From the NCBI RefSeq assembly GCF_006716865.1, contig NZ_VFPT01000001.1, positions 2,723,001 to 2,787,000 of the forward strand: a stretch of DNA of 64,000 nucleotides, read 5' to 3'. Under the pieces are notes generated by a model that had not been told where the DNA came from, did not search any database, and worked only from the letters and a program-made list of their open reading frames with translations. The position numbers and the translations under genes were made by a program. How positions within the stretch are numbered: position 1 is the first letter of the stretch; every line of letters begins with the position of its first letter. This DNA is from Roseinatronobacter monicus. Lineage in GTDB: Bacteria > Pseudomonadota > Alphaproteobacteria > Rhodobacterales > Rhodobacteraceae. Shown in pieces: positions 1 to 8,449 of the stretch.

Positions 1-1
1 C

Positions 2-1114
2 GGGGCCGATATTGTCTACCTTGCGCATCGCTATCTCAGTTGGGGGGCAGTCGGGTTGATGCTGGCGCATTTTGCGCTGCTCTATGTGTTTCACCAAGAC
101 ATGCTGGGCGTTCTCAACCCGCTAGAGGCTCGCTGGGAACTGACTGCGGGGCGCGTCGGGCTGGTGTGTTTTCTGGCGCTGATCGTGACATCCGAGTTCC
201 GCAAACGCCTGCATTTGCGTCACGAGTGGTGGCGCAGCCTGCATCTGGGGCTGGCGCTGTGCGGCATGATCGCCGCCACTGCACATGTGCTGGGCGTGGG
301 CAATCTGACCGACACACCCGCAAAGCGCGCGCTATGGCTGGGCGTGACCTTCGGCTTTGTTGCGATTTTGGTTTATACGCATCTGATCCGCCCTTGGATA
401 TCGGCCCGCAATCCGTGGCGTGTTGTGGCCAACACCCAAGAACGGGGCGGCGTCCACACGCTGGAGTTGGAGCCACAGGCCCGCGCCCTGCACCGCTGGA
501 AACCCGGTCAGTTTGCGTGGCTCAAGGTAGAGCGGTCGCCCTATTCGCTGATCGAGCATCCTTTCACCATCTCGACGGCACCGGAAAAAGGGCCAAATTT
601 GACATTCTCGGTGAAACCGCTAGGGGATCACTCGGCAGAGTTGGCCAACACCGCTGTCGGCGCACGTGCCTATGTGGACGGCCCTTACGGTGCGTTTTCG
701 ATTGACCGTCTGGCCAAGGCCCCCGGCCTTGTCATGATCGCAGGCGGTGTCGGGATCACGCCCATTCTGGCCAATTTACATGCTTTAGAGGCCCGCTCCG
801 ATCCGCGGCCGATCATCCTGATCTATGGCAATGCCACTTGGGAAGACGCCAGCTTTCGTGAAGAGTTGGGCAATATGAAACGGCATCTGAACCTGACGCT
901 GGTGCATGTCATTGAAAACCCACCAGAAGGGTGGGATGGTGCAACTGGCAGGGTGGACCGCGAGACGCTGATCGAGCATTTGCCCGCCGACACGCGCAAC
1001 TGGCCGCATCTGCTATGTGGCCCCGCCCCTATGGTGCAGGCCGTACGTCGGGAGTTGGATAAGCTTGGCGTCAAATCCCGCCATATCGACCACGAAATTT
1101 TTGAGTTGGTCTGA
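2..1114 (+). CDS. Ferric-reductase-like transmembrane / FAD-NAD oxidoreductase (5' truncated by window edge)
   Basis: The reading frame is open from base 2, so the start lies outside the window. The N-terminal part is a helical membrane region of the ferric-reductase-like haem b type (several hydrophobic segments over roughly the first 140 residues). A soluble ferredoxin-reductase module follows: an FAD-binding HPFTIS motif around codon 180 and an NAD-binding GGVGITP motif, ending in the family-typical CGPAPM and C-terminal region. Such proteins move electrons from NAD(P)H through FAD and haem across the inner membrane. The electron acceptor cannot be read from sequence. A TTG at 56 could serve as an internal start, but sequence upstream of it continues the membrane helix. 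Confidence 0.85.
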   Translation, partial: GADIVYLAHRYLSWGAVGLMLAHFALLYVFHQDMLGVLNPLEARWELTAGRVGLVCFLALIVTSEFRKRLHLRHEWWRSLHLGLALCGMIAATAHVLGVGNLTDTPAKRALWLGVTFGFVAILVYTHLIRPWISARNPWRVVANTQERGGVHTLELEPQARALHRWKPGQFAWLKVERSPYSLIEHPFTISTAPEKGPNLTFSVKPLGDHSAELANTAVGARAYVDGPYGAFSIDRLAKAPGLVMIAGGVGITPILANLHALEARSDPRPIILIYGNATWEDASFREELGNMKRHLNLTLVHVIENPPEGWDGATGRVDRETLIEHLPADTRNWPHLLCGPAPMVQAVRRELDKLGVKSRHIDHEIFELV

Positions 1115-1117
1115 GAG

Positions 1118-1207
1118 ATGCGCACCAAACTTGCCGTCTATTTCGCCATTTTCCTAACGCTGCTGGCCATTGCTCTGGCAGCAACGATGGCGCTTCCCTT
1201 AGTGTAG
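1118..1207 (+). CDS. Possible 29-residue single-span membrane peptide
   Basis: An ATG four bases after the stop of the oxidoreductase opens a 29-codon frame. It has a basic N terminus (MRTK) followed by an almost uninterrupted hydrophobic stretch, as in a one-helix membrane peptide. The ribosome-binding site is poor (GAGAG directly against the ATG), so translation could depend on coupling to the upstream gene. It matches no family I recognise. It could be a real subunit-like peptide or a chance frame. Confidence 0.3.
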   Translation: MRTKLAVYFAIFLTLLAIALAATMALPLV

Positions 1208-1260
1208 ACGGTGGACACGCGGTCGGCCCGCCGCAGGAATTTGGGACAAGGGCACATGAA

Positions 1261-1293
1261 AAACGCTGTGCTGCTAGGTGCAACACAGCGTTT
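1261..1293. terminator. Bidirectional hairpin between convergent genes
   Basis: AAACGCTGTG and CACAGCGTTT form a perfect 10-bp stem around a 13-base loop. It lies between the plus-strand oxidoreductase and the minus-strand holin-like gene, where a shared terminator is expected. There is no long T run on either side. Confidence 0.55.
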
Positions 1294-1312
1294 CAAATTA
1301 GCGATCTTGCGA

Positions 1313-1687
1313 TCACTTCTTGCGGTTTTTGATCTGTGCGTAAATGCTGACGCCAAACAGGAACGCTTCCATCAGGGCGGGAAAGTCACCTTTTGGCCGG
1401 TATCCTTCGCCACGCGCCGATTGCGCGCGCAACTGCTGATCCAGTGTCGGGATTACTGGCGCTCTGCGCCCGCGAAATGCCAACACAATCAGGCCCAGAC
1501 CACATAGAATTGCCCCGCAGGCAAAATTTGCAATCAGCGGAGAAAATTCCTCAGCAAGGATAAGCCACCCTGCCGAGACCAGAAAGCCACCGCCCACCGC
1601 CAGAAGCGCGCCGCCCAATGCGGCGATGACAATCTGGCGCATTTGCCATTGCAGCCTCAGCCGGATTTGATGGTACGGAACCAGCAT
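1313..1687 (-). CDS. Holin-like / phage_holin_3_6-type small membrane protein
   Basis: The protein has 124 residues with two hydrophobic segments, roughly residues 17-42 and 49-70, separated by a short polar loop. A basic C terminus ends in KNRKK. This fits the holin superfamily III-like membrane proteins that many alphaproteobacteria carry next to a DUF883 gene, where they act as envelope stress proteins and are not phage-derived. Its ATG overlaps the stop of the DUF883 gene by one base (TGATG), so the two are co-translated. The EcfG-like promoter upstream of the DUF883 gene should serve both. Confidence 0.7.
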   Translation of the reverse strand: MLVPYHQIRLRLQWQMRQIVIAALGGALLAVGGGFLVSAGWLILAEEFSPLIANFACGAILCGLGLIVLAFRGRRAPVIPTLDQQLRAQSARGEGYRPKGDFPALMEAFLFGVSIYAQIKNRKK

Positions 1688-2100
1688 CAGCGCCGCGACA
1701 TGAGCATGGCCAGAAGGAAGCCCGCGCCTGCCGCAATGCCCAAAGCAACGGCCGGGCGGTCTTTTGCGAAATCTTCCGCCGTGCCAAGGGCCTCTTCAAC
1801 CTGATCGGCTGCGTATTCATACCCGTCTTCGGCTGTTTCATATGCCTTGCGGCCCCGGCGACGGGCAGATTGTGCAGCGTGGCGCGCGGTGTTCTGTCCT
1901 GCCCGCTTCACGGCAGAGGTCAGTTCGGCAAGATCGGATTTCACCAATTCAAGCTGCTCGCGCAACTCGTCATAGGTCAGTTCTGCCAATTCCTCGACAT
2001 CCTGCGCGGTGCGCGCGGCATTGTCTTTGGCCTGCGCCGCTTTCGCGCTTGCGGCGGATTGGGAATTGCTCTGGGATTTATCGGTGGTTTGTCGTGACAT
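1687..2100 (-). CDS. DUF883 / ElaB-YqjD family membrane-anchored protein
   Basis: The protein has 137 residues. The N-terminal half is polar and Gln/Ala/Ser rich. A helical, probably coiled-coil middle follows (about residues 33-75), then an amphipathic segment and a C-terminal glycine-rich hydrophobic anchor ending in MSRR. This is the layout of ElaB/YqjD/DUF883 proteins, which tether to the inner membrane by the C-terminal segment and accumulate in stress or stationary phase. It is the first gene of a two-gene unit with the holin-like gene and lies about 135 bases downstream of a GGAAC-N16-CGTT promoter. A ribosome site (AGGAGAGACC) precedes the ATG. Confidence 0.8.
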   Translation of the reverse strand: MSRQTTDKSQSNSQSAASAKAAQAKDNAARTAQDVEELAELTYDELREQLELVKSDLAELTSAVKRAGQNTARHAAQSARRRGRKAYETAEDGYEYAADQVEEALGTAEDFAKDRPAVALGIAAGAGFLLAMLMSRR

Positions 2101-2243
2101 GGTCTCTCCTATGGCGCGCAGGGATGGTGGCGCGCCGCTTGCAATTATGTGTAGGTGTCTTGTGGTTGCGCCTTAGAACGGGCACCGGCATACAGCACAG
2201 GTCATCAAAATCTCCTTATGTACGAGACGTGTTCAATATCTAT

Positions 2244-2268
2244 AACGCACTGGCCAGCGCAGGGTTCC
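2244..2268 (-). promoter_or_regulatory. EcfG-type general-stress promoter for the DUF883 operon
   Basis: On the minus strand the site reads GGAAC, a 16-base spacer, then CGTT. This is an exact match to the alphaproteobacterial EcfG consensus. It points toward the DUF883 and holin-like genes with a predicted leader of about 135 bases. Confidence 0.7.
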
Positions 2269-2603
2269 GACTGCGGCGCGACATGGGCGAATTATCTGAT
2301 GTCCCTGACAGCGCGATTGCGCCGCAAATGTAAATCTTGCACGACACGGGCTGTGATCGGGCATCGGCGCGGCGAACTGCCCTCAAAGAAGCGGTATTTC
2401 GCCAGAAATTAAAGTGTCGCTACGACACTGGTACAAAGCGCTTGCCACTGGGTTCAGACTGCGTCACATACTTTACAACCGTAAGCAGAGAATGCGCATG
2501 CGGTCCTCGCACTGGAATATTGTCTGTTTTAAGAACGGGGCGCCGCTTGCTTTTCGACACGAACTCAACCTCCCTCAACAATGGCGGATTATTCAAACGG
2601 TTC

Positions 2604-3710
2604 ATGAATGGGCTGAGCTCGGCGCTGATGGCGCAGCGCAGCTTGCGGTATCAGCTTGTCTTCAGCCTGTGTGCCGTGACCATCGCCACCGCGTTGCGCT
2701 TTGGCCTCGATGGCGTATTGCCAGCGGGCTTTCCGTTTCTGACATTCTTTCCTGCGGTGATGCTGACACTGATCTTTGCCTCGATCCGGTGTGGAATCGC
2801 GGTCGCGGTCGTTTGTGGCTTCATCGCGTGGTTCTGGTTTTTGGAACCTGCGGGGCAATTCGGGCTGACCAGTGGCACGCTTCTGGCAATCGGGTTTTAT
2901 GTGCTGATTACGACCACAGATGTGCTGTTTGTTTCGGCAGCAGTCTGGGCGCTGCGCGAGTTGAATGTCTCGCGCGTTCGGGCAAATGGGCTGGCGCATT
3001 CGCGCAGTCTTATGTTCTCGGAATTGCAGCACCGCGTGTCCAACAATCTGGCAACGATTGTCGCCCTGTTGCGGCTGCAAACTGCCAAAACAAAAGATGA
3101 TGGCGCGCGCCGCGCCCTGTCGGCGTCGCAAGCGCGGATCAAGTCGATCTCGCGCCTGCAACGCCGCCTGCATTCCGTCGATATGCAAAGTGTCGATGTG
3201 GCCGAGTATTTGCGCGAAGTGTTGCAAGACACGCTGGATGTCGCAGAGCTGGAAAAGCCGGTGGATCTGTCGATACAGGCCAGCAGACTGGTTGTGCCCA
3301 ATGATGTGGCGGTGCCACTGGGCCTTATTGCCAGCGAATTGATGATGAACTCGATCGAGCATGGCGCGGGCTTTGACCGCGAAATTTCCATTCAGGTCAC
3401 GCTTCGTTCCGAACCAGATGGAGACACAGGCGCGGTACTTGCCAGCCTGGAGTTGCGCGATAATGGCCCCGGCCTGCCGGATGATTTTGATCTGGCACAG
3501 ACCGACAGCCTTGGCCTGTCGGTTGCCAGCCAGTTTGCCACCACGCTTGACGGTGAACTGACATTGCGCAATGGCGCGGCGGGCGGCACATGGGCCATGC
3601 TGCGGTTTTCGGTGGCCCCGCTGGGAGTGCGCGAATTTGACGTCACCCCTGCGGATGAAACGCAGTCATTGCCCAACACCACATCTGAAAAGCTGCAACA
3701 GATCGGGTAG
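2604..3710 (+). CDS. DUF4118 / HisKA_2 membrane sensor histidine kinase
   Basis: The kinase has about 368 residues from the chosen ATG. Hydrophobic segments over residues ~15-110 resemble the four-helix DUF4118 membrane domain. They are followed by the HisKA_2 phospho-acceptor motif ELQHRVSNNL and a HATPase with N box (ELMMNSIEHG), DNGPGLP and GLGLS-like segments. Kinases of this HWE/HisKA_2 class often feed the PhyR-NepR-EcfG general stress pathway, which suits the EcfG-type promoters nearby. The start is uncertain: the frame is open further upstream to 2337, but the ATG at 2604 places the membrane domain directly at the N terminus. The gene is divergent from the DUF883 operon and convergent with opgG. 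Confidence 0.75.
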   Translation: MNGLSSALMAQRSLRYQLVFSLCAVTIATALRFGLDGVLPAGFPFLTFFPAVMLTLIFASIRCGIAVAVVCGFIAWFWFLEPAGQFGLTSGTLLAIGFYVLITTTDVLFVSAAVWALRELNVSRVRANGLAHSRSLMFSELQHRVSNNLATIVALLRLQTAKTKDDGARRALSASQARIKSISRLQRRLHSVDMQSVDVAEYLREVLQDTLDVAELEKPVDLSIQASRLVVPNDVAVPLGLIASELMMNSIEHGAGFDREISIQVTLRSEPDGDTGAVLASLELRDNGPGLPDDFDLAQTDSLGLSVASQFATTLDGELTLRNGAAGGTWAMLRFSVAPLGVREFDVTPADETQSLPNTTSEKLQQIG

Positions 3711-3731
3711 TTTACCGGCTGGCAAACGCCC

Positions 3732-5300
3732 TCAGATCCCGCCCTCTGACGTGCGGGTCCACCGATACAGCCAGACAGGTGATACCGCAGCGCCCGCGCT
3801 GTCGCGCAACTGCAAGCGCAATTCAGCGCTGGCGGTGTCTGCCTCTGGCGTCAGCAGGAAACTGGTGCGCAAAACATCCGTTGCCCCAGCAAGCGGATAG
3901 ATCGCGGCGTCGCCCATCTCGGCCCCGGAGCCTGAGGTCATATCCAGAACCAGCGCCCCGGCCAATTCCCCGATATCGGCCTGTGCCGCCGGATCAAGCT
4001 GGAAATCCACAACAAACAGACGCCCCTGCCGCGCATTCGGCTCCACCCCAGAGGCGCTGTGCACGGGGGTGAGCGCAAAGTCTTGTGGCGCGGCAGGCAG
4101 ATTGACAGTCGCGGGGGCAAGCCAACTTAGCCGATAGTCAAACCGATGCGCACCGGGTGCAAGGGGGGCCGCCGGACGCCAGAACGCCACGATATTGTCC
4201 GCAAACTCGTTTTCCGTCGGGATTTCCAGCAGCATGACGGCCCCCTGCCCCCAGTCGCCTTGCGGCGTGACCCACCCTGATGGGCGGCGGTGATAGGCGG
4301 CTTCTGCGTCGCGGTAGCGCTCAAATTCTACCGGGGCTTGCAGCAGGCCAAACCCGCGCACGCCCTCATCCGCGAAAGCAGACACCTGAACCGCAGCCGG
4401 ATTGGCGAGGGGCCGCCACAACCGCTCGCCCGCGCCATTGTCGATGACCAGCACATCACTATCATGCACAGCAGGCCGGAAGTCATCGATGCGGGCGGGA
4501 CCAAGGTCATTATGCTGAAACATCGACGTCAGCGGCGCAATACCGGCATCCGGTATCTCTTGCCGCGCGAACAGGTGCAGCGCGCAGTCCATCACCGTTT
4601 CGCGCCCCGGTCGCAAGGTCGCAATCAGAGCAGCACTGGCACGCGGGCTGTCGATCAGGCAGCCGAAGGACAAATCCGCGTCCGCCGCGAAAACCGAGAT
4701 ATGGCGTGTAACCGGAAACTCCTCAGGCGCAGTTCCGCCCGTCCCCAAGGACAAAGCGCGCGCCGACAGCCCATATACCGTGTCTTGCGCCAAGGCGCGG
4801 AAATAGCTGGCCCCTTGCAGCACCAACACATCATCCCACCGATCTGGCGCATTCAGGCGCGTGCGCAACCGCAACCCTGAAAAACCCATATCAGAATAAT
4901 CGACCGGCGCATCGGGGGGCGTGACAAGCCGTTCATCAAAAGCGAATAAATCGGCTGAGAAATCGATATCATGCCCCGGCAAATCGACTGAGACGGGGTC
5001 AGGAAACAGCCACCCCGGCGGCAACAGGTCTGCACGGTAATTGTCACCCAGCGCAAGGGCGGCGGCCTTGCCTTCTTTCGGCGTGACGCCGCGATAGCTG
5101 TCATAATCCAACCCGTCGAATGGCGGTGCCAATGTGCCGCCTTGGGGCTGATAAGGGGATTGCGCAAGCGCGCGGGCGGCCGCGATCACCCCCTCAGGGT
5201 GGGACAGGTCACTTGCCGTGGCTTTTGCCGGACGTAGCCCGAGAGTGAGGGATGGCAGCATTGCCGCACTCATCGCCAGTAGCGCGCGACGTGTCATCAT
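3732..5300 (-). CDS. opgG: Periplasmic glucan biosynthesis protein OpgG/MdoG
   Basis: The protein has 522 residues with an N-terminal export signal (MMTRRALLAMSAAM, Tat-like twin arginine) and the OpgG fold throughout. The family signature region GVRGFGLLQ, followed by ERYRDAEAAYHRRPSGWVTP and DNIVAFW, is clear around residues 310-370. OpgG acts in the periplasm to shape or branch the beta-glucan backbone extruded by OpgH. Its ATG overlaps the stop of the upstream glucosyltransferase gene (ATGA), so it is the last gene of a cytochrome b561 - glucosyltransferase/methyltransferase - opgG operon. Confidence 0.9.
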   Translation of the reverse strand: MMTRRALLAMSAAMLPSLTLGLRPAKATASDLSHPEGVIAAARALAQSPYQPQGGTLAPPFDGLDYDSYRGVTPKEGKAAALALGDNYRADLLPPGWLFPDPVSVDLPGHDIDFSADLFAFDERLVTPPDAPVDYSDMGFSGLRLRTRLNAPDRWDDVLVLQGASYFRALAQDTVYGLSARALSLGTGGTAPEEFPVTRHISVFAADADLSFGCLIDSPRASAALIATLRPGRETVMDCALHLFARQEIPDAGIAPLTSMFQHNDLGPARIDDFRPAVHDSDVLVIDNGAGERLWRPLANPAAVQVSAFADEGVRGFGLLQAPVEFERYRDAEAAYHRRPSGWVTPQGDWGQGAVMLLEIPTENEFADNIVAFWRPAAPLAPGAHRFDYRLSWLAPATVNLPAAPQDFALTPVHSASGVEPNARQGRLFVVDFQLDPAAQADIGELAGALVLDMTSGSGAEMGDAAIYPLAGATDVLRTSFLLTPEADTASAELRLQLRDSAGAAVSPVWLYRWTRTSEGGI

Positions 5301-7756
5301 GCCGGTATCCCAGATGCAGCATCGGCATGATCAAGGCGCACATGACTTGCTAGCCCACGGCGCTGCAACACCACAAAGCTGTAGCACATCACACCGGCAC
5401 GATAACCTTCGGTCAGCGCATTGCCGCCAATCATGTTGCCAAATAGCGGAACCTGCGCCAGCCCCAGCCGGTCTGCCACGGGGCCGACAAAGCGCAGCGC
5501 GTGGTCGCGCAGGCGGTCCAGTTTCAACAACGGGGTCAGATCAAGGCTTTGGACTGCGTCAAAGCCGATTTCTCGTGCCGCATCCAGCAGACTGCTGCGC
5601 GCAGGCACGTGACCCAGCCGCCAGCCCCTGCGAAACGCCTCCAGCCGTGCGGCGTCGGGGTCCGACAGCGCATTGGGCGGCAGGGCCAGCATGTCATCCA
5701 CAACGATCAACACCCCGTCCGGCAGCACATGGCGCTGCGCGGCTGCAAGAAACTGCGCAGCACTGCGGGCATGGACATGGCTTTCAACCGCAATAACCAG
5801 CTCTGCCCCCGGCAAGGTCATGGGCAGAGTGAAATCCGAGCGGATGAAACGGCAGCGCTGTGCAAGCCCCCGCTCTGTCGCCACGTGCTGCGCGATCTGC
5901 ACCTGTTCTTCGCTGATCGTAATGCCGCACAGATCCGCATCCGGCCAGCGCTGTGCGAGGTGAAACACACTGCCCCCAACCCCGCATCCCATATCGCGTA
6001 CCGAGCGTGGCGGATGGCCCAGCGCCCCCTCTGCGGCGTCGGCAATCAGATCGTTGACATGGTGCGAGGCCTGCTCGATGGTGCTGACCCCCTCGGCCCA
6101 AAGCGGGCGATGAATGGCAAGGGCGGCACCACTGCCGCCGACATTCAGGAACCGCCGCGTGCTGGCGTCGTAATAGGCGGCCACCGCATTGCACCCACCC
6201 ACGCGGTCAAACCAGCGATAGAGCAGCGGCGCGAACAGCAGCGGGAACGCGACGGGCATGACCAGAAGCCCCGACATCTGCGCCGCCGAAAGCGAACTGA
6301 TCAACGCTTGCGGCAAGGTTACCATCGCCACGATGACCAGCCCGACCAACGATTCCGCCATGCCTTGCAGACGCGGGGTGCGCACTGCCAGACCCGAAGG
6401 CACCCACCCTTGCGCCCGCCCCATCAGAACCGCTACCACAAATCCGGTCCGGCGCACCATGCTGATGGGCGCGAATAGGGTTGTCAGCGCCAGTTCGGTC
6501 CACAGGGCACGCATCATAATTCCGCGCCGCCAGTGATGCCGCCACAGATCGCGGCGGGCAAGAACAGCAACCAGTTTCGGCACCAGAAGCGCGATCAAGA
6601 CCCCGAGCAGCGGGAAAATGACTCCTGCCGTGGCATGGACCGCGCCAGAGCCGGTCATGACCACCAGCAACAACCAGATCGGCGCCGAGAGATAGGATTG
6701 AATGCCCGCCAGCAGATGCAGGCGGCTGGAGGGGTGCAGCCCTGCCGCCCCGATCATGCGCAGATGTTGCAGATTGCCTTGCGCCCAGCGACGGTCACGG
6801 CGCAGATGTGCGGCCAGTGTTTCAGGCGCATCCTCGAAACTGCCGCGATGATCGGCGTCTATGACAATCTTCCAGCCTGCGCGGCGCAGATAGGCCGCCT
6901 CGATGAAGTCATGGCTCAGGACCGGCCCGCCAAAGGGCGGTGGCCCCGACAGGTCGGGCAAATTGGCCACCTGTTCAAAGGCACGCACCCGCAACAAGGC
7001 GTTATGCCCCCAGTAATTGCCCGCATCCCCGCTAAGGCGCGACAGGCCATTGGCAAAGACCGGCCCCGACAGGCGCGATGACAGGCGCTGCATCTGACCA
7101 AACCGTGTGGCTGCTGGACGCAGGCTGATACCAGACTGGACCAGCCCCAGCTTGGGGTCTGCGGCCATCCGTTGGCGCAACTGTGCCAAGCGTTCATTGC
7201 TGAAGCCGCTATCGGCATCCAGCACCAGCATCGTGTCGAAATCCGCGCCATAAACCGTCAGCCAATCCTGAAGATTGCCCGGTTTACGGCCCTTCGCTTG
7301 CGTCCGCCTGCGATAGATCAACAGCCCGTCCATGCCCCTGAACGCGGCCTGTTCACGGGCCACAGCCTCTGGCTCGGTTGTGTCGGACAGAACGAAAATC
7401 TGCGTGCGCGCGCCTTGGCCCGCGCGGTCAAGCGCGCCGCGCAAGGCTGCGGCGCGCAGCGCAACAGGCTCTGGCGGCTCGCCACATAGCAACCACAAGA
7501 CCGCGCAGCGATCCTCGGGCGGGGGGGGCGTGGTGACATCGCGCGAAGGCGCGCGCGCCAACCCGACCACGGTGACACCCGCAGCCGAGATCAGCATATA
7601 GCTGTTGATCACAAACAAGACGAGCACAAGCGCCGACAACGCAGGATGCGTGGCTCCCAGATCAAGCCCGTTCAACAACAACACGCCCAGCGCGGCTGTC
7701 AGGCCTGTGGTCACGTAGATGTGCCGCAGGCGCGCGCGGGTAAGCGCGTGTCTCAT
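5297..7756 (-). CDS. opgH: OpgH-like glucan glucosyltransferase fused to a SAM-dependent methyltransferase
   Basis: The protein has 819 residues in two parts. Residues 1-~520 are an OpgH/MdoH-type membrane GT2 glycosyltransferase: N-terminal helices, LDADSG (179-184), SHDF (281-284), RRDRRWAQGN (319-328), then several transmembrane helices. Residues ~523-819 are a class I methyltransferase resembling the cyclopropane synthase/SAM family, with motif I VRDMGCGVGG at 586-595 and acidic and post-motif strands after it. Classical OpgH is about 850 residues, and here its C-terminal part is replaced by the methyltransferase. This suggests glucan synthesis and O-methylation, or lipid-linked methylation, in one chain. 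The gene overlaps both neighbours by ATGA. The glucosyltransferase call is firm; the methyl acceptor is unknown. Confidence 0.85.
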   Translation of the reverse strand: MRHALTRARLRHIYVTTGLTAALGVLLLNGLDLGATHPALSALVLVLFVINSYMLISAAGVTVVGLARAPSRDVTTPPPPEDRCAVLWLLCGEPPEPVALRAAALRGALDRAGQGARTQIFVLSDTTEPEAVAREQAAFRGMDGLLIYRRRTQAKGRKPGNLQDWLTVYGADFDTMLVLDADSGFSNERLAQLRQRMAADPKLGLVQSGISLRPAATRFGQMQRLSSRLSGPVFANGLSRLSGDAGNYWGHNALLRVRAFEQVANLPDLSGPPPFGGPVLSHDFIEAAYLRRAGWKIVIDADHRGSFEDAPETLAAHLRRDRRWAQGNLQHLRMIGAAGLHPSSRLHLLAGIQSYLSAPIWLLLVVMTGSGAVHATAGVIFPLLGVLIALLVPKLVAVLARRDLWRHHWRRGIMMRALWTELALTTLFAPISMVRRTGFVVAVLMGRAQGWVPSGLAVRTPRLQGMAESLVGLVIVAMVTLPQALISSLSAAQMSGLLVMPVAFPLLFAPLLYRWFDRVGGCNAVAAYYDASTRRFLNVGGSGAALAIHRPLWAEGVSTIEQASHHVNDLIADAAEGALGHPPRSVRDMGCGVGGSVFHLAQRWPDADLCGITISEEQVQIAQHVATERGLAQRCRFIRSDFTLPMTLPGAELVIAVESHVHARSAAQFLAAAQRHVLPDGVLIVVDDMLALPPNALSDPDAARLEAFRRGWRLGHVPARSSLLDAAREIGFDAVQSLDLTPLLKLDRLRDHALRFVGPVADRLGLAQVPLFGNMIGGNALTEGYRAGVMCYSFVVLQRRGLASHVRLDHADAASGIPA

Positions 7757-8310
7757 CCGCGCCCCACAGGCGGCCAGATGCGGCTAAAAACTCCGTCACG
7801 CGCAAAAGCATGGCGCAGCGCTGCGCCCACATGCACAAGGATCAGCGCAACCAGCACAAACCGCGCGTTGGAGTGAATGGTCTGCGCTGTTTCCGCCAGC
7901 GGGTCGGATTGCGGCACGAAACTGGGCACATTCAACGCATCAAGCATCTCGATCGGAAAACCGCCTGCGCGCACACGGACATACCCGCTGATCGCCATCA
8001 CCAGCAACATCAGATACAGCCCCCATTGCACCGTGAACGCTGCCTTCACCTGCCAATGCGGCAAATGCGCGGGCGGCGGCGGGGCGGGGGTCACGCTGCG
8101 CCAGAGCAGGCGCGCCAGAACAAGCACCAACAAGATCACACCGCCATTCTTGTGCAGAATGAACATGAAATCCTGCGTGGCCCTTTCCAGCCCGTCTTGC
8201 TGCATGATTACCCCGATCGGGATCATGCCCACGACCATAAGTGCGGTGACCCAATGCAAAAGTCGCGTAAAACTTGCGTATTTAACTGGTCTGATCGCGT
8301 CGGCGCTCAT
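7753..8310 (-). CDS. Cytochrome b561-family membrane protein
   Basis: The protein has 185 residues and four predicted transmembrane helices. Histidines sit in the usual b561 positions (TRLLHWVTA near residue 19, ILHKNGG near 53, TIHSN near 145, ILVHVGAALRH near 158-167), giving two haem b ligand pairs. It is likely an inner-membrane electron carrier. It heads the minus-strand unit that continues, with a 4-base ATGA overlap, into the glucosyltransferase-methyltransferase and opgG. Why a b-type cytochrome is coupled to glucan synthesis is not evident. Confidence 0.85.
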   Translation of the reverse strand: MSADAIRPVKYASFTRLLHWVTALMVVGMIPIGVIMQQDGLERATQDFMFILHKNGGVILLVLVLARLLWRSVTPAPPPPAHLPHWQVKAAFTVQWGLYLMLLVMAISGYVRVRAGGFPIEMLDALNVPSFVPQSDPLAETAQTIHSNARFVLVALILVHVGAALRHAFARDGVFSRIWPPVGRG

Positions 8311-8449
8311 GTGTCTATCCGCTCAAGCAAAAGATTTCAGCCTGATAATAGTGCTTCTGCGGGCAAGGCAAGGTCGCATGGCGATCATCAATTCGTGTGT
8401 TTGGTGCAAATTCGATTGACCTTTGGGCGCAGGCACTAAGATCACAGCG

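Noticed and set aside
5501..6478. Long plus-strand frame of 325 codons antisense to the glucosyltransferase-methyltransferase gene
   Set aside because: It is the mirror of a GC-rich real gene, has no domain features and lacks a ribosome site. The minus-strand protein has clear catalytic motifs.
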